64,000 nt of DNA from Fimenecus sp051881355 (GCA_051881355.1 JBJEPS010000078.1:52513-116512), one strand, 5' to 3'. Shown: positions 1 through 8,448, numbered from the stretch's first letter. The notes: a model not told the origin generated them from the letters alone. Translations and numbers: made by a program.

Positions 1-1077
1 CGCGCCACTTCCTTAGAGCCCACGAAAGGGCTTTCCTCGGGCGAGGTCGGCTATATCACTGCGTCCATTAAAACCGTGTCCGACGCGCGCGTCGGCGATA
101 CCGTCACCTTAGCGAATGCCCCTGCTGAAGAACCCTTGCCCGGCTACCGCAAGGTCAATCCCATGGTGTTCTGCGGCGTGTACCCCGCAGATGGTGCGGA
201 CTATGAAAATTTAAGAGAAGCACTCGAAAAATTGCAGTTAAATGACGCCGCGCTCTCCTTTGAACCTGAAACCTCGGGAGCGCTCGGTTTCGGTTTCCGT
301 TGCGGATTTTTGGGACTTTTGCACCTGGAAATAATCCAAGAACGCTTGGAACGCGAATACGATTTGGATTTGGTGACCACCATTCCGAGCGTGGTTTACA
401 AAATCCATTTGACCGACAAATCCGTGGTCGAAATCGACAATCCCTGTAATTACCCCGACCCCGCCACCGTGGATTACGCCGAGGAGCCCGTGGTAGAGGC
501 GCACATTTATTCGCCGCCCGAATATGTCGGGCAGATTATGGATTTGTGCCAAGACCGCCGCGGTGTGTATAAGGAAATGACCTATCTCGCCGCCGACCGT
601 GTGGACATCAAATATTTATTGCCGCTTAATGAAATTATCTACGATTTCTTTGATGTTCTGAAATCCCGTACCCGCGGTTATGCGTCATTTGACTATGAAA
701 TTAAGGATTACGAGCGCGCACAGCTTGTAAAGCTGGATGTACTGTTAAACGGCGACACCGTAGATGCGCTTTCGTTTATCATTCACGCGGACAAAGCGTA
801 CGCGCGTGCACGCAAAATTGCCGAAAAGCTCAAAGAGAATATTCCGCGACAAATGTTTGAAATTCCGATTCAAATTGCCGTCGGCGGCAAGGTGATTGCC
901 CGCGAAACCGTTAAGGCAATGCGCAAAGATGTGCTTGCGAAGTGTTACGGCGGCGACATTACGCGCAAAAAGAAGCTCTTGGAAAAACAAAAGGAAGGGA
1001 AAAAGCGTATGCGTCATTTCGGGACGGTCGAAGTCCCGCAGGAGGCGTTTATGGCGGTGCTGAAATTAGATGAATAG
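1..1077 (+). CDS. lepA: Elongation factor 4 (LepA), 5' truncated by window edge
   Basis: This is the C-terminal 358 residues of the ribosome back-translocase GTPase LepA; the reading frame is open from base 1, so roughly the first 240 residues, including the GTPase domain, lie outside the window. The visible part begins in domain II (GEVGYITASIKTVSDARVGD), continues through the EF-G-like domains III and V (GALGFGFRCGFLGLLHLEI), and ends in the LepA-specific C-terminal domain with IPRQMFEIPIQ and the basic run DITRKKKLLEKQKEGKKRM. These motifs separate it from EF-G, which occurs elsewhere in the window. Its stop overlaps the next gene by 8 bases, which suggests cotranscription. Only completeness is uncertain. 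Confidence 0.97.
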   Translation, partial: RATSLEPTKGLSSGEVGYITASIKTVSDARVGDTVTLANAPAEEPLPGYRKVNPMVFCGVYPADGADYENLREALEKLQLNDAALSFEPETSGALGFGFRCGFLGLLHLEIIQERLEREYDLDLVTTIPSVVYKIHLTDKSVVEIDNPCNYPDPATVDYAEEPVVEAHIYSPPEYVGQIMDLCQDRRGVYKEMTYLAADRVDIKYLLPLNEIIYDFFDVLKSRTRGYASFDYEIKDYERAQLVKLDVLLNGDTVDALSFIIHADKAYARARKIAEKLKENIPRQMFEIPIQIAVGGKVIARETVKAMRKDVLAKCYGGDITRKKKLLEKQKEGKKRMRHFGTVEVPQEAFMAVLKLDE

Positions 1078-1558
1078 CCGTGAAAATATATTTGAAAAAC
1101 TGAAAGATTTAGAAATTGCCTATGAACTTGTGGAGCACGCGCCCGCGTTTACAATGGACGAGTACAACGCACTCGGGTTTAACCCGAATGACGAGATTTG
1201 CAAAAATCTGTTTTTGCGCGATTACAAGGGCACGCGCCATATGCTTGTGGTCTTAAAGGGGAGTAAACACGCCGATTTGGGACTTATTCGCGACGAGGTC
1301 GATTCCTCGAAATTGAGTTTTGCCTCGGACGAGCGTTTGGCGAAATACCTCGATGTCAAAAAAGGCTCGGTGTCGCCCTTGGGACTTATCAATGACGAAA
1401 CGGGCGCGGTCGAGGTCTATTTTGACGAGGATTTAAAGGACGCCGCGCGGCTGGGCTTTCACCCGAATGACAATACCGCAACGGTGTTTTTGCCGTTCCG
1501 AGATATACAAAAATACATAGTAAGCACGGGGCATACCGTGCACTTTATCAAAGTATGA
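1070..1558 (+). CDS. YbaK/ProX-type prolyl-tRNA deacylase
   Basis: A 162-residue single-domain protein of the YbaK/aminoacyl-tRNA deacylase fold, closest in character to the free-standing ProX/PrdX editing factors that hydrolyse alanine mischarged on tRNA-Pro. Family features are the N-terminal AYELVEHAPAFTMDEY segment, the conserved Lys in CKNLFLRDYKGTRHMLVVL, the SFASDERLAKYLDVKKGSVSPLGL core and the C-terminal FHPNDNTATVFLPF. It starts inside the last codons of lepA and its stop overlaps the hemW start in an ATGA, so the three genes should be translationally coupled. The exact tRNA substrate is inferred from the family and not visible in the sequence. Confidence 0.88.
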   Translation: MNSRENIFEKLKDLEIAYELVEHAPAFTMDEYNALGFNPNDEICKNLFLRDYKGTRHMLVVLKGSKHADLGLIRDEVDSSKLSFASDERLAKYLDVKKGSVSPLGLINDETGAVEVYFDEDLKDAARLGFHPNDNTATVFLPFRDIQKYIVSTGHTVHFIKV

Positions 1559-2652
1559 ATACGATAGGCTTGTATTTGCACATTCCGTTTTGCCGTTCCA
1601 AGTGCCCGTACTGCGACTTTTATTCGTTTCGCGGCAGTGAGACGGATATGGATAAATACTGTGCGGCTTTACAGAAGAAAATCTCGGAAAGTTCTGTGGC
1701 TTTACAATGTAAAGTCGATACACTTTACATTGGCGGCGGTACGCCGTCTGTCCTCGGCGCAGAACGCTTAAAAAGCCTTGTAAATCAAGCAAAACGCGAC
1801 TTTTTGACGGATAGCGCCGAAATCACCGTGGAGTGCAATCCGTACAAATTGCCGCCTGATTTTTTCAAAGTACTCGCCGAAGTCGGCGTAAATCGCGTTT
1901 CCCTCGGCTTACAGTCCGCTGTGGATACGGAACGCCGTACTTTGGGCAGACTTTCCGACTCTGCAACCGTCGAAGCGGCGGTCAAAGCGGTGCAAACGGC
2001 GGGGATACAAAATATATCGCTCGATGTGATGCTCGGCGTGCCCGACCAGACCGAAAAAAGCCTTGCGGAGACATTGGATTTTTGTTTGTTGCTCGGTGTG
2101 CCGCACATCAGCGCCTATATTTTAAAGTTAGAAGAAAATACGCCGTTTTGGCGCCGCCGTGAACAGTATAATTTCCCCGACGACGACCAAACCGCCGATT
2201 TGTATTTGCAACTGTGCGAAACGCTCGAAACCGGTGGGATATTGCAGTATGAAATCTCAAATTTTGCAAAATCGGGCTTTGAAAGCCGACATAATTTAAA
2301 ATATTGGCATTGCGAGGAATATTTGGGGTTAGGCCCTGCGGCACATTCGTTTTTGAACGGCAAACGGTTTTATTTTCCGCGTGATTTTGAACCCTTTTTG
2401 CAGGGCGGCGCGCCCGTGCCCGACGGCAACGGCGGCGATTTTACCGAATATGCTATGCTCGCTTTGCGCCTAACCGAGGGCTTGCGCGAAAGTCAGGTGC
2501 AAGCGCGATTTGGGCATAAAATCCCCGACGAAATGCGCGAAAAAGCCAAAATCTTTGTGCAGGGCGGCTATATGACCGCCGACGAAGACCATATCGCCCT
2601 TACCCGAAACGGCTTTTTGCTGTCCAACGCAATTTTGGCGGAAATTCTGTAA
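1555..2652 (+). CDS. hemW: HemW, radical SAM heme chaperone-like protein
   Basis: A 365-residue radical SAM protein of the HemN/HemW group. Cys13, Cys17 and Cys20 form the CxxxCxxC cluster motif in PFCRSKCPYCDF, followed by the SAM-binding YIGGGTPSVL segment and the late GLGPAAHSF motif typical of HemW. The compact length and genome position beside lepA match HemW, which binds heme and delivers it to acceptor proteins, better than true coproporphyrinogen dehydrogenase HemN, which is longer. The start is the ATG in the ATGA overlap with the preceding gene. No other heme genes are visible here, so its client in this anaerobe is unknown. Confidence 0.92.
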   Translation: MNTIGLYLHIPFCRSKCPYCDFYSFRGSETDMDKYCAALQKKISESSVALQCKVDTLYIGGGTPSVLGAERLKSLVNQAKRDFLTDSAEITVECNPYKLPPDFFKVLAEVGVNRVSLGLQSAVDTERRTLGRLSDSATVEAAVKAVQTAGIQNISLDVMLGVPDQTEKSLAETLDFCLLLGVPHISAYILKLEENTPFWRRREQYNFPDDDQTADLYLQLCETLETGGILQYEISNFAKSGFESRHNLKYWHCEEYLGLGPAAHSFLNGKRFYFPRDFEPFLQGGAPVPDGNGGDFTEYAMLALRLTEGLRESQVQARFGHKIPDEMREKAKIFVQGGYMTADEDHIALTRNGFLLSNAILAEIL

Positions 2653-2673
2653 ATTTTAATTTGTATAACAAAC

Positions 2674-2702
2674 CGTAGGGGCGCCGAGTCGACGCTCCCT
2701 AC
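2674..2702. repeat. Short GTAGGG-type inverted repeat
   Basis: An imperfect inverted repeat beginning GTAGGGGCG and ending CGCTCCCTAC, around a small loop. Similar GTAGGG/CCCTAC-ended elements occur at 4824-5002, 56866-56942 and 59625-59647. All lie between genes. It could fold as RNA but has no T tract and so is not a terminator. Confidence 0.6.
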
Positions 2703-2720
2703 AAATACAAATCCAAATTT

Positions 2721-2807
2721 GTCATTCTGAACGAAGTGAAGAATCTCAAACAGCACAAAGTATAGAATGTGTGGAACGAGATTCTTCGGCTAACGGCTCA
2801 GAATGAC
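2721..2807. repeat. Asymmetric dispersed inverted repeat, copy 1
   Basis: The element starts GTCATTCTGAACGAAGTGAA, continues GAATCTC, and ends with GAGATTCTTCGGCTAACGG followed by CTCAGAATGAC. Its two arms share the outer 10 bases and an inner GAAGAATCTC block but differ in the middle. Two more copies lie at 5008-5086 (opposite orientation) and 59537-59615 (same orientation). It carries no reading frame and is probably a non-autonomous or palindromic intergenic repeat. Confidence 0.8.
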
Positions 2808-2866
2808 AAAAACGGACGATTCGTGAATCGTTCCGACCACGCAAAACCGAATAAGGAGGAATTTTG

Positions 2867-3808
2867 ATGTCTCGACTTTTAAAACTTTTCGCGGCAATTT
2901 TGGCGTTTTTCATTTATTCCCCGTCGGGGGAAATCGTCGGCTATGCGCCGTTGCAAACGGAGAATTTACAAATGAACTTCACCGTGATTTCTGACGGGCA
3001 TTTGGAAGCGAATAATTCCGAACGGCAGGAAAATTACGGCGAGGGCTTACGGGATATGGCGAGCGCCGAAGTGCAAAGCCGCGCCCTGATTATGGTTGGC
3101 GACAACACGATGAACGGGCAGACTCTCGAAACCGCAATGCTCTATGGACTTATGAACAAATACAACCAAATTGAAAATGTATTGATGGCGGCGGGAAATC
3201 ACGAGCTGTGTCCGAGCAAGTATAATACGGGCGATTATGAGACCTTGAAAAATCGCTTTATCAAGTATAACAACGCCTTTTTAGACCACAAAATCGAAAA
3301 CCTATATCACAGTCAGGTCATTGACGGCTATTATTTTATCGTCTTGGCTTCCGACGATGACGCAGGGATTCAGCAGTATCTTTCTCCCGAACAGCTCGAA
3401 TGGCTCGACGGAGAACTTAAAAGCGCCGCCGAAAGCGGCAAGCCCGTGTTCCTGTTCAGCCATTGGCCGATAGATGCGGTGTTTTCAGAGGTTTGGCCCG
3501 AGGGACATGTCGGCGAGCAAAGCGACGAATTAACGGCACTTTTGCAAAAATATGACAACCGCATTTTCTTCTTCACAGGTCACTTACATATGGGCATTTA
3601 TGAAGACGGCTACGGGATAAAAGAGGACGGCAAAATTACCTATATCAATGTGCCCTCCTTCGGGTGCGAAAACACGGACGGCGAAGCCGAGGTGCAGAAT
3701 ACGGGAATGGGCTTACAGGTCGAGGTGTACGAAACCGAGTTGGTTGTGCGCGTGCGCAATTTTGTCGCACATGAGTGGACGCCGTACGAATATCACTTCT
3801 CGCTGTAA
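2867..3808 (+). CDS. Membrane-anchored or exported calcineurin-like metallophosphoesterase
   Basis: A 313-residue protein with a short basic N-terminus and a hydrophobic segment at about residues 4-20, consistent with a signal anchor. The metallophosphoesterase metal ligands appear in order: ISDGHLE (motif I), MVGDNTMNG (motif II, GD), AAGNHELC (GNHE), LFSHWPID, and FFTGHLHMGIYEDGYG (GHLH). The ATG at 2867 is chosen because AAGGAGG sits 7 bases upstream; a TTG one codon earlier is too close. It stands alone between repeat-rich spacers. The substrate is not evident; a second family member lies at 23906. Confidence 0.85.
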   Translation: MSRLLKLFAAILAFFIYSPSGEIVGYAPLQTENLQMNFTVISDGHLEANNSERQENYGEGLRDMASAEVQSRALIMVGDNTMNGQTLETAMLYGLMNKYNQIENVLMAAGNHELCPSKYNTGDYETLKNRFIKYNNAFLDHKIENLYHSQVIDGYYFIVLASDDDAGIQQYLSPEQLEWLDGELKSAAESGKPVFLFSHWPIDAVFSEVWPEGHVGEQSDELTALLQKYDNRIFFFTGHLHMGIYEDGYGIKEDGKITYINVPSFGCENTDGEAEVQNTGMGLQVEVYETELVVRVRNFVAHEWTPYEYHFSL

Positions 3809-3815
3809 AACGGAT

Positions 3816-3844
3816 TTGCATTTCTTTTCTGTTTGTGTTATACT
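3816..3844 (+). promoter_or_regulatory. Sigma-A type promoter for metA
   Basis: TTGCAT at 3816-3821 and TATACT at 3839-3844 are separated by exactly 17 bases and lie about 40 bases before the metA start. That leaves no room for a SAM riboswitch or T-box leader, so any methionine control must act on the promoter or the enzyme. Confidence 0.7.
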
Positions 3845-3886
3845 GTTTAACCTTGCAATATATCAAAACGAAAGAGGGTGGCGCGA

Positions 3887-4804
3887 ATGCCGATTAAAAT
3901 TGACGACCAATTGCCGGCGCATCACAGCTTGGAGCTCGAAAATATTTTCGTCATGACCAACGACCGCGCAAGCAAGCAGGACATTCGCCCCTTAAAAATT
4001 ATTATTTTAAACTTAATGCCGACCAAAATCGAAACCGAAACGCAGATTTTGCGGCTTTTGTCGAATTCACCGTTGCAGGTTGAAATCGAACTGTTGCAGG
4101 TGAAAACGCACACCGCTAAAAATACTTCACAAGCGCATATGTTGCAGTTTTACAAAACGCTTGACGATGTTCGCGACCAAAAATTCGACGGCTTGATTGT
4201 CACGGGTGCACCCGTGGAATTGCTCGATTTTGAAGAGGTCGATTATTGGGACGAGCTGTGCGCGATTTTTGATTGGGCGCAAACCCATGTCTATTCCACC
4301 TTTAACATTTGTTGGGGCGCACAGGCGGCACTGTATTATAAATACGGTGTGCCGAAGCACCTGTTACCCGAAAAGATGTTCGGCGTGTTCAAACACCGTC
4401 CTTTGGATTTGTACCATCCGCTTTTACGCGGTTTTTCCGATGTGTTTGATGTGCCGCATTCGCGCCACACCGAAACGCGCAAAGAGGACATTGCACAGGT
4501 CAAGGATTTACAGATTTTGTCCTATTCCGACAAGGCGGGTGTGCATTTGGTATCGGATATGGCGTGCCGCAATTTTTATTGCACAGGGCACTGCGAGTAT
4601 GACAGCGACACCTTGGCGCGCGAGTATTTCCGCGATTTGCAAAAAGGGCTGGATATTAAGATGCCCGAAAATTATTTTCCTGACAACGACCCCAAAAAGA
4701 CGCCGCTGATTACCTGGCGCGGGGCGGGGAGCTTGCTGTTCCAAAACTGGCTCAATTACTTTGTCTATCAGCGTACACCGTATGAATTGAGCGCAATTAA
4801 ATAA
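3887..4804 (+). CDS. metAA: Homoserine O-acetyltransferase (MetA family, acetyl-CoA type)
   Basis: A 305-residue MetA-family enzyme that activates homoserine for methionine synthesis. With the start at ATG 3887, Cys142 (FNICWGAQA) is the acyl-enzyme nucleophile and His235 and Glu237 (CTGHCEYD) complete the triad, matching the E. coli numbering exactly. Position 111 is Glu (GAPVELLDF); in this family Glu at 111 goes with acetyl-CoA use and Gly with succinyl-CoA, so O-acetylhomoserine is the predicted product. This fits the O-acetylhomoserine sulfhydrylase-type gene at 22607. The start is set by AGAGGG 8 bases upstream; the in-frame GTG at 3878 lies inside that site. Confidence 0.93.
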   Translation: MPIKIDDQLPAHHSLELENIFVMTNDRASKQDIRPLKIIILNLMPTKIETETQILRLLSNSPLQVEIELLQVKTHTAKNTSQAHMLQFYKTLDDVRDQKFDGLIVTGAPVELLDFEEVDYWDELCAIFDWAQTHVYSTFNICWGAQAALYYKYGVPKHLLPEKMFGVFKHRPLDLYHPLLRGFSDVFDVPHSRHTETRKEDIAQVKDLQILSYSDKAGVHLVSDMACRNFYCTGHCEYDSDTLAREYFRDLQKGLDIKMPENYFPDNDPKKTPLITWRGAGSLLFQNWLNYFVYQRTPYELSAIK

Positions 4805-4823
4805 AATTTTTATTTATTGTATT

Positions 4824-5002
4824 TGTAGGGGTCGGCGTCTTCGACAACCCGTCGTAGAGGCGGGCTTCCACGCCCGCCCATATATTTCGATGTAATTTCG
4901 CGGAACAACACTAAGGTTGTTCCCTACAATTCGTAGGGGCGAACTGTGTTCGCCCGTCAAAATACGATGTAATCTCGCGGAACGGTCAAGACCGTTCCCT
5001 AC
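4824..5002. repeat. Cluster of GTAGGG-type inverted repeats
   Basis: Four small hairpin elements follow each other: GTAGGG-started sequence at 4824, a GGCGGGCTTCCACGCCCGCC hairpin near 4858-4880, a CGGAACAAC...GTTGTTCCCTAC hairpin near 4900-4926, GTAGGGGCGAAC...GTTCGCCC at 4932-4955, and CGGAACGGTC...GACCGTTCCCTAC at 4978-5002. They fill most of the 356-base gap between metA and the alcohol dehydrogenase, which holds no gene. Confidence 0.7.
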
Positions 5003-5007
5003 GCGTT

Positions 5008-5086
5008 GTCATTCTGAGCCGATAGGCGAAGAATCTCGTTTTCGTTGCACTCTCTTTTTGAGATCCTTCGCTTCGCTCAGGATGAC
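5008..5086. repeat. Asymmetric dispersed inverted repeat, copy 2 (inverted)
   Basis: The element begins GTCATTCTGAGCCGATAGGC and ends GATCCTTCGCTTCGCTCAGG followed by ATGAC. The GCCG-type arm is on the left here, whereas it is on the right at 2721 and 59537, so this copy is in the opposite orientation. It directly abuts the GTAGGG-type cluster. Confidence 0.8.
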
Positions 5087-5098
5087 AAATAAAAATTT

Positions 5099-5136
5099 AA
5101 AATCACAATCCGAAAACAGTTTGGATTGTGATTTTT
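5099..5136. terminator. Bidirectional rho-independent terminator
   Basis: AAAATCACAATCC and GGATTGTGATTTTT form a 13-base stem with A-rich and T-rich flanks on opposite sides. It sits just past the 3' end of the minus-strand alcohol dehydrogenase and would also stop reading from metA. Confidence 0.8.
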
Positions 5137-5160
5137 GTTTTACATATTACTTTTTATACT

Positions 5161-6270
5161 TTACTTCAAAAACAATTCCCGCAAAACCTGTCCGGCTTCG
5201 GTTACATTGTATCCGCCGGGCGAATTTTTAAAGTTTTTCAAATTTTGCCACCGTTCACAGTAGGTTTCGATTTGTTCTTCTGTCATCGAAATCCCCGAAA
5301 GGTCTGTAAGCGACAAAATGATTTTTTCAAATTCAGGGTAATTCGTGCCGAGCATGGAGAAGAATTCCATGGCGAGCGCATTTTTAAATTCCATACCGCG
5401 TTTGACATAGCTTGGCATAAATGCCGCGCACGCTCTGCCGTGCGGGAGCGCGAAATCCTCGGTGAGCGCATACCCCATACCGTGCGGAAAGCCTGCGCCG
5501 CAAATGTTTAATTCCATGCCCGCATATAATGATGCGTAATATAACTCGTCGCGCGCGTCATTGTCGGGTAGTTCGCCCGTCTCATAAAAGGTTTTTAAGT
5601 GTTTCCACAAAACGGGGATTGCCTTTTCCCCGAACAGCCGCGCCATATCGTCAAAGCGATTGGAAAACCACCCCTCTACCGCGTGTGCAAACGCGTCGAG
5701 CGCGGTGGAGATCGTCACGGCGTAGGGAACGGAATAGGTGTACTTCGGGTCTGCAAACGCAACCTTTGCGTAAAAATCCTTGCCGCTGACGCTCTGTTTT
5801 CTGCCGTTTTCGCGCGTTAAAACCGAAACGCCCGTGACTTCACTGCCTGTGCCCGCTGTCGTGCCGACCAAAATAAGCGGCAGCGGCTCAAAGATATAAT
5901 CGCAGTCGTAAATGCCCTCACTGGAAAGCGTTTTGTTTGCGGCATACACCGCAATCGCCTTGGCGGAATCGAGCGCCGACCCGCCGCCGATGCCGACGAT
6001 GCAGTCCACCTCAAAATCACGCGCCAGCTGCCCCGCACGGTGGCAATCCGCTGCGGTGGGATTGGGCTTCACTTCGTCAAAAACCGTCGTTTCCATTTCG
6101 TTTTGCGAAAGGACTGCCCGAACATCGTCAAGCGCGCCGCTTTTTTGCGCTGAGCTGCCGCCGGTTACCAGCAAGCACTTTTTTCCGAGCTTTGTAAAGA
6201 CTTCCGGGTGCTCTGCCACAGCATTTCTACCGCCCAAAACACGTACCGGCATATAAAAATGAAAATCCAT
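5161..6270 (-). CDS. Iron-containing alcohol dehydrogenase
   Basis: A 369-residue Fe-ADH family (group III) dehydrogenase. The nucleotide-binding region shows GIGGGSALDSAKA and GTTAGTGSEVT, and the metal-site region shows DAFAHAVEGWF and the two histidines of FPHGMGYALTEDFALPHG. Family members reduce aldehydes to alcohols or oxidise hydroxy-acids with NAD(P)H during fermentation; the sequence alone does not give the substrate. It is a single gene, convergent with metA across a bidirectional terminator and divergent from the apbE-rnf unit. A 1,3-propanediol or butanol dehydrogenase-like role is possible but not shown. Confidence 0.9.
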   Translation of the reverse strand: MDFHFYMPVRVLGGRNAVAEHPEVFTKLGKKCLLVTGGSSAQKSGALDDVRAVLSQNEMETTVFDEVKPNPTAADCHRAGQLARDFEVDCIVGIGGGSALDSAKAIAVYAANKTLSSEGIYDCDYIFEPLPLILVGTTAGTGSEVTGVSVLTRENGRKQSVSGKDFYAKVAFADPKYTYSVPYAVTISTALDAFAHAVEGWFSNRFDDMARLFGEKAIPVLWKHLKTFYETGELPDNDARDELYYASLYAGMELNICGAGFPHGMGYALTEDFALPHGRACAAFMPSYVKRGMEFKNALAMEFFSMLGTNYPEFEKIILSLTDLSGISMTEEQIETYCERWQNLKNFKNSPGGYNVTEAGQVLRELFLK

Positions 6271-6391
6271 GTTTTTTCACCTCTGTATCTGCATTGTAAC
6301 AGTAAGTGTACGAAAAATGCAATAGAATCTTGTCAGAATTTTGCAAAATATTCTTTTTTACCACAAGATATTGATATTTTTTAAACAATTC

Positions 6392-6420
6392 TTGCAGTGT
6401 ACGCCGTTTTATAGTATAGT
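6392..6420 (+). promoter_or_regulatory. Promoter of the apbE-rnf unit
   Basis: TTGCAG (6392-6397) and TATAGT (6415-6420) with 17-base spacing lie 54 bases before apbE. No other convincing promoter is seen between the following nine genes, so this one probably drives the whole unit. Confidence 0.6.
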
Positions 6421-6473
6421 TATTATGTATTTGATTTTTCGAAGGGATCGAAAACGGCAGGCGGCGAAAACAG

Positions 6474-7532
6474 ATGCAAAAATATAGGAAAATTTTATAT
6501 TGTTTTGCCGTCCTCGCGGGGCTTGTTTTCCTGCTCGGCGGCTGTGCAGCACAGGAGACTTCCCCCGTGCAGAAAAGCACGGTTGCGATGGGTTCTGTGG
6601 TTACGGTAAAGCTCTACGGCGCAACCCAAACGGACAGTGAAGCCCTGGCGGGCGAGGTGCTCAACGCGATTGCGGATTTGGACACACAGGTGATTTCCAA
6701 AAACGCAGGGACTTCGGAGCTGGCACGGCTGAACGCGTCCGAAAATCCCGAAATTCTGACAAAAGTAAGTGCGGAGCTGTTTTCCGCTTTGCAGGACACA
6801 CAAGAGATTTACAGCCGTTCCGACGGGAAAGCCGCGCTTGCAAGCGGCGCATTAACGGAAATTTGGGGCTTAGATACCGAGGATTTTCGTGTGCCGTCTG
6901 CTTCGGAAATCGAAGCGGCTAAGCCTTTGTGCACGGACGAAACCGTTTTGTTCACCGATGACGGCTGTGTCGCGTTTCAAAAAGGGCAAATATTAAACCT
7001 CGGTTCGGTAGGCAAGGGGCTTGCCTGCGATAAGGCGGTGCAGGTGATTGCGGAAAGTGGCTTACTGCCCGAAAACGGCGGCGCGCTTGTATCCGTCGGC
7101 GGCAGTCTGGCGCTTGTGGGCAGTCCCAAAGACGGTGCGCCGTTCACCATCGGTGTGCGGGATCCGTTTGGTACGGAAAACGAATATTTTGCTACGCTTT
7201 CGCTGACCGACGGCTTTGTTTCGACCTCAGGCAGTTATGAAAAGAAATTTCAGCAGGGTGGCAAAACCTATCACCATTTGCTCGATTTAACCACGGGCTA
7301 TCCTGCCGAAACCGACCTTTGTGCCGTAACGGTGACAGCAAAAACGGGTTTGCAAAGCGACGCGCTTTCCACCCTTTGCTTTTTGCTCGGGGAGGAAAAA
7401 GCCCTGCCGATTTTAGAAGCGTACGGCGCCGAGGCAATCTTTGTGTATACCGATAAAACCGTGCATGTGACAAGCGGACTTTCGTCTGCTTTACAGATTA
7501 CGGACAGCACCTTTCAGGCGGAGGCAGTATGA
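6474..7532 (+). CDS. apbE: FAD:protein FMN transferase, lipoprotein (ApbE)
   Basis: A 352-residue ApbE-family enzyme that links FMN covalently to a Thr of target proteins. A lipoprotein signal is clear: a hydrophobic segment followed by LLGGCAA with Cys near residue 24, placing the enzyme outside the membrane. Family motifs include KSTVAMGSVVTVKLYG near the N-terminus, NLGSVGKGLACDKAV in the middle, VSVGGSLALVG, and FVSTSGSYEKKFQQGGKTYHH near the FAD site. It opens the nine-gene unit that contains rnfD and rnfG, both carrying the Thr acceptor motif, so these are its expected substrates. The stop overlaps the next start by 4 bases. Confidence 0.94.
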   Translation: MQKYRKILYCFAVLAGLVFLLGGCAAQETSPVQKSTVAMGSVVTVKLYGATQTDSEALAGEVLNAIADLDTQVISKNAGTSELARLNASENPEILTKVSAELFSALQDTQEIYSRSDGKAALASGALTEIWGLDTEDFRVPSASEIEAAKPLCTDETVLFTDDGCVAFQKGQILNLGSVGKGLACDKAVQVIAESGLLPENGGALVSVGGSLALVGSPKDGAPFTIGVRDPFGTENEYFATLSLTDGFVSTSGSYEKKFQQGGKTYHHLLDLTTGYPAETDLCAVTVTAKTGLQSDALSTLCFLLGEEKALPILEAYGAEAIFVYTDKTVHVTSGLSSALQITDSTFQAEAV

Positions 7533-7912
7533 CGAAAAAATGGATTTCCCGTACCGATATGCTTTTGCTTGCTGTTTTATTACTTGTCGGTCTCTCTTTG
7601 TGGATTGTACCGCGCGTTTTGCCGCAAAGGGATGCACTTTTTGCCGAAGTGACCGTGGACGGCGAAACGGTACTGGAATTGGACTTGCAAACGGCGGTAG
7701 ACCGTAAGACATATACTTTGGAAAACGGCGTTGTATTGGTCACTGAAAAGCACACAATTGCGTTTTTGTCTGCGGACTGTCCCGACAAAGTATGCGTCAA
7801 TACAGGCACGCTTTCCCACGCGGGCGAAGTTGCGGCGTGTGTGCCGACGGGCACGGTGGTCACCGTGAAAGGAGAAAGCCGAGGAGCAACGCTTGACGGC
7901 ATTACCTATTAG
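7529..7912 (+). CDS. NusG domain II-type small membrane-anchored protein
   Basis: A 127-residue protein with an N-terminal membrane segment at about residues 10-30 and an extracellular beta-rich domain of the NusG_II type. Conserved features are the CPDKVCVNTGTLSHAGEVAACVP core with three Cys residues, two of them in CPDKVC. It is unrelated in function to transcription factor NusG despite the domain name. Proteins of this type are commonly annotated next to ApbE and Gx-type membrane proteins in Firmicutes, which suggests a part in flavin or electron-transfer assembly, but no activity is established. It overlaps apbE and the following gene, so coupled expression with rnf is likely. Confidence 0.82.
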   Translation: MTKKWISRTDMLLLAVLLLVGLSLWIVPRVLPQRDALFAEVTVDGETVLELDLQTAVDRKTYTLENGVVLVTEKHTIAFLSADCPDKVCVNTGTLSHAGEVAACVPTGTVVTVKGESRGATLDGITY

Positions 7913-8444
7913 TATGAAACAGAAAACCTATAAAATCGCCCTTTTGGGGCTGCTTGCGGCGACGGCGATGGTGCTTTCGTATTTGGAAAGCTTACTGCCG
8001 ACTGCATTTTTGCCACCCGGGGCAAAGCCGGGATTTTCCAACCTTGCCAATATGTTTGCCGCAGCCGCTTTGGGACTGCCGTCCGCACTCACGATTGCCA
8101 TTTTAAAGGCATGCTTTGCAGGGCTGATGCGTGGTGGAACCTCGTTTTTTATGAGCCTTTGCGGCGGGGTCTTAAGTACCTTTGTGATGTGGATTCTCTT
8201 AAACAAAGGGAAAAAACTCGGCAGTGTCGGTATCGGCGTTTTAAGTGCTGTGAGCCATAATTTGGGACAGTTGGCGGTTGCCGCCGTGCTCGTCGGCAAC
8301 GTGTCCGTATTCGGCTATGCGCCGGTTTTACTGTTGTGTGCGCTCATAGCCGGCACATTAACCGGTCTTGTTTTTCGGGCAGTTTTGCCCGCTTTACAAA
8401 AGGCAACAAAAACATTTATAAAAAACCAAAACGGAAAGGAGTAA
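7893..8444 (+). CDS. Gx transporter family membrane protein
   Basis: A 183-residue integral membrane protein with about five hydrophobic segments, of the family annotated as Gx transporter or heptaprenyl diphosphate synthase component I. The conserved N-terminal region reads MVLSYLESLLPTAF, followed by PPGAKPGFSNLANMF. TTG 7893 has GAGGAG 6 bases upstream; the alternative ATG at 7914 has no good site, though it gives the more usual N-terminus, so the true start is unsettled. The membrane topology resembles substrate-binding subunits of vitamin transporters, which would suit a flavin or quinone-precursor role beside ApbE, but this is inference. Confidence 0.82.
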   Translation: MTALPISMKQKTYKIALLGLLAATAMVLSYLESLLPTAFLPPGAKPGFSNLANMFAAAALGLPSALTIAILKACFAGLMRGGTSFFMSLCGGVLSTFVMWILLNKGKKLGSVGIGVLSAVSHNLGQLAVAAVLVGNVSVFGYAPVLLLCALIAGTLTGLVFRAVLPALQKATKTFIKNQNGKE

Positions 8445-8448
8445 CGCT

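Noticed and set aside
2721..2807. Insertion sequence remnant.
   Set aside because: There is no transposase frame and no target duplication; it is a short inverted repeat only.
3810..3886. SAM riboswitch or T-box before metA.
   Set aside because: The promoter ends 42 bases before the start codon, and no conserved riboswitch sequence is present.
4917..5231. Open frame across the repeats between metA and the alcohol dehydrogenase.
   Set aside because: It consists of repeat elements and terminator sequence and has no ribosome binding site.
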